NCBI GenBank assembly: GCA_963849635.1
Contig: CAWKIA010000042.1
Location: 9,164 to 73,163 of the forward strand
Direction of reading: 5' to 3'
DNA: 64,000 nt
DNA from: CAVRUD01 sp963849635
GTDB lineage: Bacteria; Chloroflexota; Chloroflexia; Thermomicrobiales; UBA6265
The translations under genes were made by a program, and so were the position numbers. The notes under the pieces are model-generated. The model worked only from the letters and a program-made list of their open reading frames with translations. It searched no databases and was not told where the DNA came from. Positions 45,987-56,169 of the stretch are shown piece after piece. Positions within the stretch are counted from its first letter, which is position 1; each line of letters starts with the position of its first letter.

Positions 45987-47431
45987 ATGTCTTCTCACGT
46001 TCCCGATCCGCGGCGCTGGTGGGCGCTTGCCCTGATCGCCGTCGCCCAGTTCCTCGTCATCATGGACACCTCGATCATCGGGGTCGCCCTGCCCGAGATC
46101 CAGCGGGCGTTCGACCTCTCCCAGTCCGAGCTCTCCTGGGTCTTCAACGCCTACGTCATCGCCTTCGGCGGCCTGCTGCTGCTCGGCGGGCGCCTCTCCG
46201 ACCTCTACGGCGCGCGCCGGCTCTTCGTGCTCGGCTTCGCCGTCCTCACCGCCGCGTCGCTCCTGACCGGCCTCGCCGACGACCGGGGGTGCTCTTCGCC
46301 GGCCGGGCGTTGCAGGGGCTCGGCTCCGCCTTGATCGCCCCGGCCGCGCTGACCCTCCTCATGTCGCTCTTCTCGCACGATCCGAAGGAGCTGACCAAGG
46401 CGCTCGCGCTCTACGGGGCGGCGGCACCGGCCGGCGGAACCGCCGGCGTCTTCCTCGGCGGCGTCCTGACCGAGTGGGTCGACTGGCGCTGGGTCTTCCT
46501 GATCAACGTCCCGATCGGTCTGGCGGTCCTGGCCGCCAGCGCCCGCGTCCTGCCGAGCCTCCCCGCCCGGCCCGGCCGCATCGACGTCGGCGGCGCCCTC
46601 TCGGTCACGGCGGCGCTCTCCCTGGCGGTCTTCGCGATCGTGCGGGCGCCCGAGGTGGGCTGGGGCGACGCGCGGACGATCCTCTCCCTGGCCGTGGCCG
46701 CCGGCCTCCTCGCGCTCTTCGTCGCCATCCAGGCGGCGCGGCGCGAGCCGCTGATGCCCTTGGCGATCTGGCGCGCCCCCAACCTGGCCGCCGCCAACGC
46801 CGCGATGGCGCTCCTCGGGGCGGCCTGGATCCCGATGTGGTACTTCCTCAACCTCTACCTGCAGCAGGTCCTCGGCTTCGGGGCCTTCGAAGGCGGGGCG
46901 GCGCTCCTGCCCATGACGGGCCTGATCATGGTCCTGATGGTCGGCGTCACCGCCCGGGTCGTCGGCCGCTTCGGCTTCAAGCCCCCGCTCGTGGCGGGAC
47001 TCGTCATCCTGGCCGCAGGGATCGGATGGCTGTCGCTGGTCCGCCCGGACGGGACCTTCGCCGCCGACGTCCTCGCCGCCTCGCTCGTGGGGGCCGCGGG
47101 CATGTCGCTGGCCTACATCCCGGCGATGCTCGCGGCGCTCGCCGGGGCCAAGCCCGAGGAGGGCGGCCTGGCCTCGGGCATCGTCAACACCACCTACCAG
47201 GTCGGCTCGGCCCTGGGCCTGGCGGTCATGACCGCGGTCGCCACCGCCAACGGGGCCGACCACCTCGGCAACCCTGAGGTCCTCACCGACGGCTTCCGGG
47301 CGGCATTCCTCGGGGCGGCGGCGATCGCGCTCGTAGGTGCTGGCGTGGTGGCGGTCTGGTTGCGGGAGCCCGGTCCTATGGCCGAAGCCTCCGTGAGTTC
47401 GCGGTCGACCCGGCCAGAATACGCGGACTGA
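45987..47431 (+). CDS. MFS drug-efflux transporter, DHA2 (EmrB/QacA) family
   Basis: ATG 45987, MSSHVPDPRRWWALALIAVA. Motif D of the DHA2 group is seen as FLVIMDTSIIGVALPEIQRA, motif A as GGRLSDLYGARRLF, and motif C as GVFLGGVLTEWVDWRWVFLI in helix 5. About 14 hydrophobic segments, the normal number for this group. One frame break near 46286. Likely proton-driven export of a hydrophobic drug. No regulator is adjacent. Confidence 0.85.
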
Positions 47432-47794
47432 GCGGCGTCCCATTGGAACCTTGGGGAGCTTCCTCCACTAACGGCATCCGTCCGCACGTCGCACGGGGGT
47501 GGACTATGTGGATCGCGTAGTCAGTTGATCGCCGCAGGTTGAATTCCCGAGGCGATCTCCTTCACCCGATCCTCTCAACGAGCCTGCTCACCGAACCAAT
47601 CACCTGATCCCATTAAGAGCCGTAGCGCTGCCTAGCCTAAGGGTTTACCCATTGCCAGGTAGGGACCGCGATCTGATTCTCGGGCGCTCTAAAAGCTGCC
47701 CTCTACACGATCATCTGGAAGGCCGTGGCAAGTATCTCCTCTGCCAGCAAGAAACAGGGCATCTGACCGCCTGCATCAGAACTGGGGGCATGTA
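47432..47794. other. Intergenic region of about 360 bp
   Basis: Lower GC than the neighbours, with no gene, hairpin or repeat that I can support. Confidence 0.4.
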
Positions 47795-48463
47795 ATGGCC
47801 TTATGGTCGTGGTGGCAAGGAGATGCCTTGCCACATCTCGCTCCCCTTCCCAACTTCCGTGTACACGTGGAGCACGATGCCTGCGTGCTCTACCCGCTGA
47901 CCGGCCTCACGGCCGAGGAAATCGAGGCTCGCCTCGGCGCGGGCCACCGCGCGTACGTCGCTCGCCTCGATGGGACACCGGTCGCGTACGGGTGGGTCGC
48001 TACGCTCGCCGCCGCGATCGGTGAATTGGACGTTTCGTTCGACCTGACGCCGGGCGACCGCTATCTGTGGGACTTCGCCACGCTGTCGGCGTGGCGCGGC
48101 CACGGCCTCTATCCCCGCCTGCTGCAGGAGATCCTCCGACAGGAAGGCGAAGACGGGCAGCACTTCTGGATCATCAACGCGCCGGAGAACCGCGCCTCTG
48201 CGGCCGGTATCGCGAAGGCCGGCTTCAGTCCGGTGAGCGACCTCGCGTTCGGTGCCGACCGCGGGGTTGCGAGCCACGGCCCTCCGACCGAACGCGCTCA
48301 GCTCGGGGCGGCGCTCCTCGGCGTGCCCTTGCTGGAGGCCGTCCGGGACGGCCGCCTGCTGTCGCCGTGCTGGCGTTGCGTCGTCGCCGCTACGCAGACT
48401 GCGGTAGGCGCGTCCTGTTGGCCCTACCAGGACGGTGTCGCAGTGGCCTGTACCTGTGCCTAG
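47795..48463 (+). CDS. GNAT family N-acetyltransferase
   Basis: 222 residues, MALWSWWQGDALPHLAPLPN. Substrate-binding half RAYVARLDGTPVAYGWV, acetyl-CoA motif FATLSAWRGHGLYPRLLQEI, and the C-terminal INAPENRASAAGIAKAGFSP are all typical. The last 60 residues (LLGVPLLEAVRDGRLLS onward) are not part of the fold and might be altered by the nearby end of the mobile island. Confidence 0.75.
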   Translation: MALWSWWQGDALPHLAPLPNFRVHVEHDACVLYPLTGLTAEEIEARLGAGHRAYVARLDGTPVAYGWVATLAAAIGELDVSFDLTPGDRYLWDFATLSAWRGHGLYPRLLQEILRQEGEDGQHFWIINAPENRASAAGIAKAGFSPVSDLAFGADRGVASHGPPTERAQLGAALLGVPLLEAVRDGRLLSPCWRCVVAATQTAVGASCWPYQDGVAVACTCA

Positions 48464-48539
48464 CACTGGCCAGATTCGGCCGTCGGCGACCAAGCAATTG
48501 ATGCCGCGGGGACGATGCACGGGACATGAGGGATCGACG

Positions 48540-48593
48540 CTTCCATTGTCGTGCCCGCCCCGCCCGCCGCAGCTCTGCCAGCCGCCGCTTCAT
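48540..48593 (-). CDS. Start of a small basic protein, truncated at the island end
   Basis: ATG 48593 overlaps the stop of the zinc-ribbon gene (48590-48592) as ATGA. It begins MKRRLAELRRAGRARQWKRR, as small basic island proteins do, then loses a plausible pattern and runs into chromosomal sequence. Probably a truncated island gene. Confidence 0.4.
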
Positions 48594-48825
48594 GGATCGC
48601 GTCGGCACCTCAGGGACCCTCCTCGCCCGACCGGCGACGGCACCAGGATGATCCGACGCAGCAGCCGGATCTCGACGTACCGGCCGCACCCCGGGCAGCG
48701 CTCGGGCCGCTCCGGACCCCGGTCGCCGATCTCGTAGACCACGCCGCCCCAGCATCGGCAGGTCTCGCACCCGACCGGCACCAGCGCCTCCAGCCGCCGC
48801 AGCCGCGACCTCCGCCCGTCTCACA
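48590..48825 (-). CDS. Small zinc-ribbon protein 2
   Basis: GTG 48825 overlaps the previous stop (GTGA). After one frame break the product reads RRLEALVPVGCETCRCWGGV and ERPERCPGCGRYVEIRLL, with two Cys pairs (CETC and CPGC) that would hold zinc. It is a close homologue of the gene just upstream. Function unknown; one link in a chain of overlapping small genes transcribed leftward. Confidence 0.55.
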
Positions 48826-49021
48826 GGCGGTCCAGGTCGACGCCGACGATGTGGAGCGTCGTGGTGATCGGCACCAGGCGTCCGCACCCGGGGCACCGCT
48901 CCGGCCGGTCGTGGCGCCCCGCGTCGTCGACCATGGCCACGTGGCACCACCGGCGGCAGACGGCGCACCCCTTCGGCGACCGGGCCTCCAGCTTCGCCAG
49001 CCGGGGCTCAACCCGCCGCAC
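48821..49021 (-). CDS. Small zinc-ribbon protein 1
   Basis: About 66 residues from GTG 49021: VRRVEPRLAKLEARSPKGCA, then CRRWCHVAMVDDAGRHDRP, then ERCPGCGRLVPITTTLHIVG. Cys motifs CxxC-like (CAVCRRWC) and CPGC form a rubredoxin-like zinc knuckle. Overlaps the end of the previous gene by 14 bases. Paralogue of zinc-ribbon protein 2. Confidence 0.6.
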   Translation of the reverse strand: MRRVEPRLAKLEARSPKGCAVCRRWCHVAMVDDAGRHDRPERCPGCGRLVPITTTLHIVGVDLDRL

Positions 49022-49290
49022 CGGCCGTCTCCAGCTCCGACCTGCTCCAGCTCCCGGCGCAGCTCGTCCGGCGTCACGCCGAGGTCGGCCGCCACCGCCG
49101 CGATGCGTTCCTCCTCCGTGACCGCCCCTGCCAACCGGCAGACCCGCTCCACCTCTTCCGCCTCGTGCCGGAGTTCGGCCTCGGAGACGCCCAGCTGGGC
49201 CGCCATGCGCCGCACCTCGGCGTCCAGCCACACCGCGTGCCGCGCCGCCGCCACCCGGTCCAGGCGCCGGGTGACCGCCTTGGCGCTCAC
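49008..49290 (-). CDS. Small helical protein of unknown function
   Basis: From GTG 49290, VSAKAVTRRLDRVAAARHAV. The rest is helical: AEVRRMAAQLGVSEAELRHE and IAAVAADLGVTPDELRRELE, two similar 20-residue helix units separated by 28 residues, perhaps a duplicated helix-turn-helix-like motif. The stop at 49008 needs one frame break near 49030. Overlaps the HTH gene upstream by four bases (GTGA). Confidence 0.5.
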
Positions 49291-49687
49291 CGCCCGCCCT
49301 CCGCGATCCCGGCCGCCCGCTCCAGCTCCGCCACCCGCGCCTCCAGCGTCGCCAGCTCCCGCAGCTGGAGCAGCCGGCCCAGGACCGCGTCGGCCGCCCG
49401 CACCCGCGTCGCCCACGGCGCCGTCCGCGTCCGCCATCGCCGCCGCGAGGGTGTCGGTCGCCGACGCGGCCCAGCGTCACCAGCGAGCGGGAGAGGTCGT
49501 CGAGGGCGTCGGCCTCGGCGGCGCGCACCGCCTCCAGGAAGGCGGGCTGCTTCAGCCAGCGGTAGAGGGTATCCCGGGAGATGCCGGCCGCGGCGCAGGC
49601 GGCGGTGGCGTCGCCGGCGGAGAGCAGGGCGGCGACCGCCCGGCGCTGCTTGGGGGTGAGCTCCGAAAGTGTCCGATCCTCCGGCAT
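49287..49687 (-). CDS. Helix-turn-helix protein of the phage/small-terminase (phBC6A51) type
   Basis: ATG 49687 (MPEDRTLSELTPKQRRAVAA). ALLSAGDATAACAAAGISRDT and LYRWLKQPAFLEAVRAAEAD are a clear HTH with helix 2-turn-helix 3, as in small phage proteins related to terminase small subunits. After frame breaks near 49470 and 49400 it ends LLQLRELATLEARVAELERA, a coiled coil, and AGIAEGGR at 49287. In integrative elements such proteins are encoded beside recombinase genes; the role here could be DNA binding. Confidence 0.6.
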
Positions 49688-49865
49688 CCCGTCCGATCCT
49701 TGCCCGAAAACGGCGACGGGCCGCCGGGCGAACACTGCTGTTCGCGTCCGGCGGCCCGTGCGTCCACCACTCAAATGTGGCTTCCAGTGTAGCATTTTGG
49801 CATCGCACGACGCCGCACTGAAGCCTCGATGTGGCCGATTCGATAATTTCGACGGAGCGCGGTGC

Positions 49866-52800
49866 ATGGACCGTCCGATTACAAAAGAGGTCGTGAAAGT
49901 CGGTGCAGTGGCCGCGTTGTTCGGAGCGGGAACTGTGCTCGGTGGTCCGGTAGGGGGCGCACTCGGTGCTGTCGCCGGAGAGATGCTGGCCGGCGTCGTC
50001 GAGCGCAGTGTCGACCAGGGCTTCACAACCACTCGGAATCTCTTCCTTGGCGAACAGGGGCTGCTGAATCCGGACCTTCAAGTGGCGATGCGGAAATCGT
50101 ACGCTTGCGCAGTCAATCGACTCGAAAGGACGTGGGAGCAAGGGCGGGGAGTCGAGTGGCGTGTGGCCCCGGGGTGACGACGGCGGCGCCAAGGGGTTGT
50201 TCGAGACACTGCGTATCGACGCAGCGAATGTGCTTTCCGCCCCCCAGTTGAGAGCGATATCCCGCGACCCCGTCGCGCTCGAAGCGCTCGGCTCACGGAC
50301 ACTCACCCGTGGCGCGCTGCGGGATTATCTTGACGAGGTGTTGCGGCGACAGGACGAGGGGATCTCCGACCTCGTGCGCAACGGGCTGGAACCGGGGATC
50401 GCCGCCTGCCTTGCCGAAGAACTCAAGACCAACAACGGGGCATGGCTCGCATATCAGCGCCTCTCGACTGCGTGGCTCATGAATGGAATCACCCTATTGC
50501 GTGGCGACGTGGGCGCAACTGGCCTGCAACTCGCCGATATCCAGGCTGCGGTCACACGGCTAGAGGCAGCCAACGCGCGGCTCGTGGCCCTTCCAGTTGA
50601 CGACCGAGATCCTGGCGGACAGGCAGTGCTCGACGAGATCCTCGCGTCCCAAGACCGGATCTTAGACGAGCTCAGCGACAGGCTCAATAGGCTGGAGGGA
50701 GTGGTCAGAACCGAGGCTGCCACGGTTCGTGCCGACGTCGAGGAGGTTGGAGCTCGAGTCGATGCCTTGCGGGAGCGTGTGGCTCCAGGTACGTCCGGCG
50801 CATTTGAGAGCGTCGACGACTTCTTCCGTCCGTTCCAAGATCCGGAGCGTGTCTTCAGCCACGCATTCCCCCTCGTAGGCAGAGAAGCGCAGGCCGAGTT
50901 GCTCGCGGGTCTCGTGGGGTCGCAACACAGGGTCGCGGTCCTGAGCGCGGCGGGCGGCGTCGGGAAAAGCCGCCTCCTGAAGGAAGTCCTTGCGAGGATA
51001 GAGGCCGGTGAAGGCGGCGCTTCGGTATCGATTCTCGCCGACCCGACGGCGTTCGATCCGAGGATGCTCGACGATTTCGCCGGGATCGCGGTGCTCGCCC
51101 TGGACGATGCCCATCGCCACCTCGATGACCTGCGGCGACTGGCCGCCGCGATCGCCCATCGCCCCGGCCGCTTCAAGCTCATGCTCGCTGCGCGGCCGTA
51201 CGCCCTTCCGGAGGTGCGGCGGATCCTGCTAGACGCGCGCTTCGGGTCTGAGGAGACGTTAGAGGTTGACCTGCCGTTCCTAAGTCGGCCGGTCCTTTTG
51301 GACCTGGCCAAGGAGATCCTGGGGCCGGACCTGGAGAACAGCGCCGAGCGTATCCTGGACGCGGCCAACAACTCGCCACTGGTGACCGTGGTGGCCGCGC
51401 GGCTCCTGGTCCTCCACGAGATCGACCCTGCTCGCCTGGTCGACACCGAGCAGGCCCGGGCCGAGATCTTCGACCGCTTCGGCGACGTGCTCGTCGGCGA
51501 CCTGGGACTCGACGTCGAACCCGCGCAGGCCCGGGACGCGCTGGCCCTGATCTCGGCCATCGGCCCGCTGCGCTCGTGGGTGAATCCATTGGTGGAGCGA
51601 GCCTCAGAGTTTCTTGGTCTTCCGCGCGATCGCTTCGTCATCCTGCTCGGGCGACTCGCGGACGCCGGCGCCCTCGTCCATCCGGACGGGGCGTACCGGA
51701 TCGCCCCCGACCTCCTGTCGACGCACGTTCTGAAGGCGGCGGCGGTTTCCCCAACCGGGGGATCGAACGGCTTCGCGGAGCGGCTCATTGCCCACTTCGG
51801 CGACCTGATCACCGGGACCCTCCTCAGGAACCTGGTCGACCTGCTCCCTGGCGAGGTGCTCGGGTACGCCCGAGCGATCGTCGACCGTGGACCGGTCGAA
51901 GTCCCAGACGTCACCCTAGCCGACGTTCTTGCCGACCGCCGAACAAACCCGTACGACGGGCTTCCCGAGATCCTGCGTTCGCTTACGGCAGTCACGTACC
52001 TGCGAGCGGACGCCCTCGACGTGCTGTGGCGGCTCGGGCGGGACTATCCGGGGAACCCGCGCGGGAGTCTCGACCACCCGATGCGTGTCCTCGAAGACAT
52101 GGGTGAATTGCTGGTGGGCGGGGACCGTGCGTGCTACGACGCGCTCGTCGATGCCGCCGCCCGTTGGGTGGACGCGCCCGGCGCGTTCGGGCATCGGCAT
52201 TCACCCCTCGTAGCAATCGAGAATTTGCTGGACCGAAGGGTCGCTGAACTCGGAGGAGACGGTGTCCGTACCATTTGGACAGACTTCCCCGTGTGCTCTT
52301 CCCCATTGGGTGGCATTCGGCGGCGGGCCATCCAGGTAGTTGTCGGGATCACGCGGAGCAATGATCCCGTCGCACAGCACCGGGCGCTGTCTCTCCTGCT
52401 AGAGGTTCTCTGGACCCCCTGGGAGCTAGATGTCGGGCGCGTTGGGCCTGAAGAAGCTGCGGCCCGCGAGCGGGAGAACCAAAGCATCTTCGTGGCGATC
52501 CGGGCGCTGCTCGGCCGCGTGGACAGTCCCTTCCTGTCATGCGTCGTTGCGCGACACCTCCGGGACGTGCGGCGGCGGGCGGGGGACACGCCTACGGGAG
52601 CATCGCATCGTGCCCTCCTGGCGGAACTCCCCCCCGATCTCTCGGCCGCCGTCACGCGGTACGTCTGGCTCGGTAGGGCGCAGATCGACTTCTTCCCGGA
52701 CGAGGAAGACTTCCAACGACGCTCCGAAACGATCGACCGCGATGTCCAGGCCACGGCCGAGCACCTGATCGACGCCATTCCCGAGACGGATCGACTGAAA

Positions 52801-54043
52801 CAACGGCTCGAAGCAGAGATCTCGAGCGTCACCCGACACGGCGTCGAGGCGCATCCGGGGCTCCTCCTAGAGGTGATCGCGAAGTACCGTCCGGGCACGG
52901 CCTCGGCGCTGATCGGTTTGGTCATCGCGGATCCCGCCTCAGCGCTTGTGCGTTTCCTCCCCTCCCTCATCATCCCGTATCGCGACGCGGACCCCGACGG
53001 CTTTAGCAGTTTCATACTCGCAGCCCTCGAATCGACGGACGCGATGGTGTTGGCTGCGGTCGCCCAATCGCTCGGGTACATCGGACCGCTCCAGGAGTCT
53101 GAACGCGAGGCTGTCCGACGCCTCTCCGAGCGATCGGAGGCCGAGGTTGTCTTCGGCGTGCTCGGTGCCTTGAGGCGCTTCCCTCCGGATGCTGCCCACG
53201 AGGTCGACGAGATCGTAGAAGTCCTCGACGTCGGTGAAGGAATGCTCCTGGCTGAACCTTTGAGCGAGGTCTACCTCCGCCGAGCCGACGAGGGACTTGC
53301 TCCCCAAGTTTGGGACATGGTCCTCGGCAAACTCGTTGCAACCTTTGATGTTCCCGAGGGAGGGACAGCCCTCCACTCATTGATCGACGCCCTTGTTCGC
53401 CGGGACCCGGTCCGCGCGGTGACCTTTTTCCAGGACCGCATCAGGAGACGACTGGAACGTGACGACAACGACCGCCGCGACTACCAGCCCGTCCCGTACG
53501 CGCGTCTGACCACCTTCTCGGCCGGCCAAGCGGATCCTGCTGCCCGGCGGGAGGCGCTCGGTCGGGTCACTGCCGAGTTGATCGCTCCGGGCGCTCAGGG
53601 GGTGTACTGGCTTGTCGACCTGTTCGCGCTGCTGGCAAACGGATTTGACGAGGTTGCCGTCGGGGCCCTGTCGCTGCTCGTGGCCGACGAGGGACGATAC
53701 GGAATCGATGCGGTCCGCCAGCTGCTCGACCGGGCGCCAAATCGCCTCGTGTTCGACCACCCGGGCTTCGTCGAACTGCTCCTTTCGGAGGCGGGGAAGG
53801 CAGGACGCGGAACTTCTGAGGAAGGTTCAGCGTCGCCTGCTCGACGTGGCAACACGACAACAGCACATGGCTCGGTACGGCGAGTTCCCGAGCGAATTCC
53901 TGAATATCAAGGCCCGGGCGACGCAGGAAATGGCCGAGACTCTGTCCGGAAGCGCCGCCCACGCGTTCTTTGAGCAAGTACTTTCGGAAGCAGAGGACCG
54001 AGGCAGAGCGTTCCTGGACGAAGACCCCCTCGCGGTGGAATGA
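49866..54043 (+). CDS. Very large STAND-type NTPase with N-terminal glycine zipper (frame breaks at 50165 and 53800)
   Basis: Reconstructed length about 1390 residues. Residues 13-46 are hydrophobic with repeated G-x-x-x-G spacing (VKVGAVAALFGAGTVLGG, GGALGAVAGEMLAG), like glycine-zipper membrane insertion segments. Residues about 100-330 are helical with coiled-coil propensity (ILDELSDRLNRLEGVVRTEA). The NTPase follows: VGREAQAELLAGLVG, Walker A SAAGGVGKSRLLKE near residue 361, Walker B IAVLALDDAHRHLDDL near 410, sensor FKLMLAARPYALPEV and NNSPLVTVVAARLLV (the GxP-like motif). About 850 residues of helical, HEAT/TPR-like sequence follow and could sense an invader. This arrangement matches STAND defence proteins such as Avs, but I cannot place it in a named family. 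Confidence 0.7.
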
Positions 54044-54354
54044 GCAATTCCCCTCGCTGGTCAAGTCGTTGATGACATGGGAGGCACGTGAAGCGACATC
54101 CGGCTGTTCCGCATCGGGGCCGACGGCGCGTACACACTAGAGGGGGCGTCGGTCGCGGTCGAGAAGCCCCTGCAGATGCTGTTCGCCTGGAACTTGGTCT
54201 GTGTAAAGGCAGTTGGTCGGTATCCATTTGGTTCTGGTTGGTTCTGACGGACCAAACTACAGCGCGGCGGCCGTGAGGCTTCAGTCGGTGTGTAGATGCG
54301 TGCAGCCTATACAAGATTCGCCACTCCGAAAGCTTATTTACGCGGAGGCTGCAG
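54044..54354 (+). other. Gap with an unidentified coding remnant
   Basis: A frame at 54101-54247 reads RLFRIGADGAYTLEGASVAV then EKPLQMLFAWNLVCVKAVGR and a stop. It looks protein-like, but no family or start is seen; it may be a small gene with frame breaks or the leftover of one. The final 40 bases upstream of 54355 have no strong ribosome binding site (GGAGGCTGCAG is the closest). Confidence 0.4.
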
Positions 54355-55545
54355 ATGGCTAGTGAATCACCCGGCAACCAGGCCGAGTTCGTCGTTGTCA
54401 TGCGCGCCTCCTCGGGGTTTTATTTCCCGGCACTCGAGGACGCGTTGATCGTCGAATCCTTCCCCACCCCGATCGGGCGGGCCGACTTCCTGTTTGCCAG
54501 CCGCTTCGCTCCCACGCCGGGCTTTACCAAGCCTGTTCGCCGCGGGCTTCGTGTGGAGGCACGGGGATGGGCCGAATCGCTCGACGCGGCCACCGATGCG
54601 TTTGCCAGCGCGGCGCGGGGCTTGGCGGCGGTGCTCAGCTTCAGCGCGAACATCGCTTGCGGGGACCTGGCAATCGAGATCGTGTTCGACGGGACGCCCG
54701 GTAAGACCGAGCGCGCGTTCTTCCAGCAGTTCTTGCCGGAGGAACGCTGGACCCCGCATCCGGGCAGGGCGCTGCCCACGGATGCGGCATACGCCCTGAT
54801 TCGCACGGTCGCGACGCACCGCGAGAGCGCCCGCCTCCACCGGGCCATCGCGCACTACTACCACGCGCTGCAACGATGGGACCGGGTCACGAGATCGCGG
54901 CAATGGCGCACCTCTACATGGCGGTGGAGGCCCTACGCCCGTCGCCAACCGGCAGCAACTGGCGCGGGAACGGATCACCCAGCCGGAGGTGGCCGGGCGG
55001 TGGGGCATCGATTGGGACGACCTGGACCAGCGCAAACGGTACGACCCCGAGGTACGGCGTCGCCTCCTCTTCGGCGGTGACGATGCCGCCTACCAGGCGG
55101 CGAAGAACGCCAGCGACGCCTACGAGCACAGCTTCGAAGACATGATGACCGCGCGACGGATGGCCGTGGCCGCCCGCGACGCGACGGCCGGTCACGTGCG
55201 TCGAGCGGTGCTGGACCTCGCTGACCTCGATCCGGCCATCGCGCGAGTGCTCCTCGACCCTCCGTACGCCGAGCCGATGCACTGGGAATTCGTGAAGTAC
55301 ATCCACGGCACGATCATCGGCGCGGGCGACGACCTGGCGGCGGCGGACCAGCAGTACCCGATCCTCACCTGGACAAGCACGGCTCGAGAACCGAGAAGGG
55401 AGCCACCCTCAAGGCGGAGGTCGAGTTCCACGACCGCATCACGCCACGGCTCGCCAACGGGCTGGGCTTTCGGCTCGATCGCCTCGAACTGTGGGGTCCG
55501 CCAGCACCGACAACGGTGGACCTGAAAGAACCCGCATCGGATTGA
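54355..55545 (+). CDS. Protein of unknown family with a HEPN-like R-x5-H motif, next to the STAND NTPase (frame breaks)
   Basis: ATG 54355 (MASESPGNQAEFVVVMRASS) gives about 396 residues. The N-terminal half is mostly beta-type (FALIVESFPT-like, LRVEARGWAESLDAATDAFA). The second half is helical: RLHRAIAHYYHALQRWDPGHE and IAAMAHLYMAVEALTP, then YEHSFEDMMTARRMAVAARD and ATAGHVRRAVLDLADLD. The stretch RDATAGH fits R-D-x4-H, the pattern of HEPN ribonucleases, in a helical context. Frame breaks near 54885 and 55375; it ends ELWGPPAPTTVDLKEPASD. Same strand as the STAND gene, 310 bases downstream, so it may be its effector. Confidence 0.6.
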
Positions 55546-55596
55546 GAACAGAATTGCCGCACGCCACGTTGCCGGCCCGCGCGATAGCCTGATGGA

Positions 55597-56169
55597 TCAG
55601 CCATCTCCGGGACGGGAGAATATGGCCGAGCCACGGAACTCGCGCACGGTGCCGCATGCGGGGCAGACGACGTGCGCCCTGCGGGTGTCGAGGAAGACAC
55701 GGAAAGTGTGGACTGCTGGGGAGAGGACCAGGGAGTCGTCCGCGTTCAGTCGCCCAAGGACGGTGCCGTGTGGCTCCGAGCATGCGGAGTTCTGGCACCG
55801 CCACAGCCGTCGACTCATCGGGTCGACCCGGTGGTGGCGCAGGGTGCACAGGTATCGCCGCCCCGGCGGGAGGGATTCCCCGCTGGCGCAGCACGTCGCC
55901 GGGACCAGGCACGGCCGCCCGTCCGTCGGCTTGGCGCAGGGCGGCTCACCCAGCACGGTCGGCGCGCCACGCACTGTTCTCGGGAACACCACCGCGCCGC
56001 CACCAGCGCCCGCGTCTCCGGCAGGCTCCCCGCCAGCGCTTCGTGCCGCTCCTCGGTCATCACGCCCGGGCGGTGCGTCGACGGCCAGCCGCCCGCCCCC
56101 GATGCTCGGGATGGCCCCGGCCGCGAGCAGGTCCTCCAGCAGCCGCTCCGCCGCGTTCTTGGTGGTCAT
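55597..56169 (-). CDS. TubC-docking-like domain plus zinc-ribbon protein (frame breaks)
   Basis: ATG 56169 overlaps the stop of the primase-helicase gene (ATGA). MTTKNAAERLLEDLLAAGAI, then SIGGGRLAVDAPPGVMTEER and HEALAGSLPETRALVAARWC resemble the TubC_N docking domain, which in mobile elements is often joined to DNA-processing proteins. The C-terminal half holds Cys pairs (RRLWRCQNSACSEPHG, AHVVCPACGTVREF), a treble-clef-like zinc ribbon. Frame breaks near 56075 and 55980. Probably works with the replication protein upstream. Confidence 0.55.
   Translation of the reverse strand: MTTKNAAERLLEDLLAAGAIPSIGGGRLAVDAPPGRDDRGAARSAGGEPAGDAGAGGGAVVFPRTVRGAPTVLGEPPCAKPTDGRPCLVPATCCASGESLPPGRRYLCTLRHHRVDPMSRRLWRCQNSACSEPHGTVLGRLNADDSLVLSPAVHTFRVFLDTRRAHVVCPACGTVREFRGSAIFSRPGDG

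Noticed and set aside
43395..46205. Long minus-strand open frames opposite the FtsX-type permease and MFS genes
   Set aside because: They are Asp/Gly/Arg-rich and without motif, which is typical antisense of Ala/Leu/Val-rich membrane proteins.
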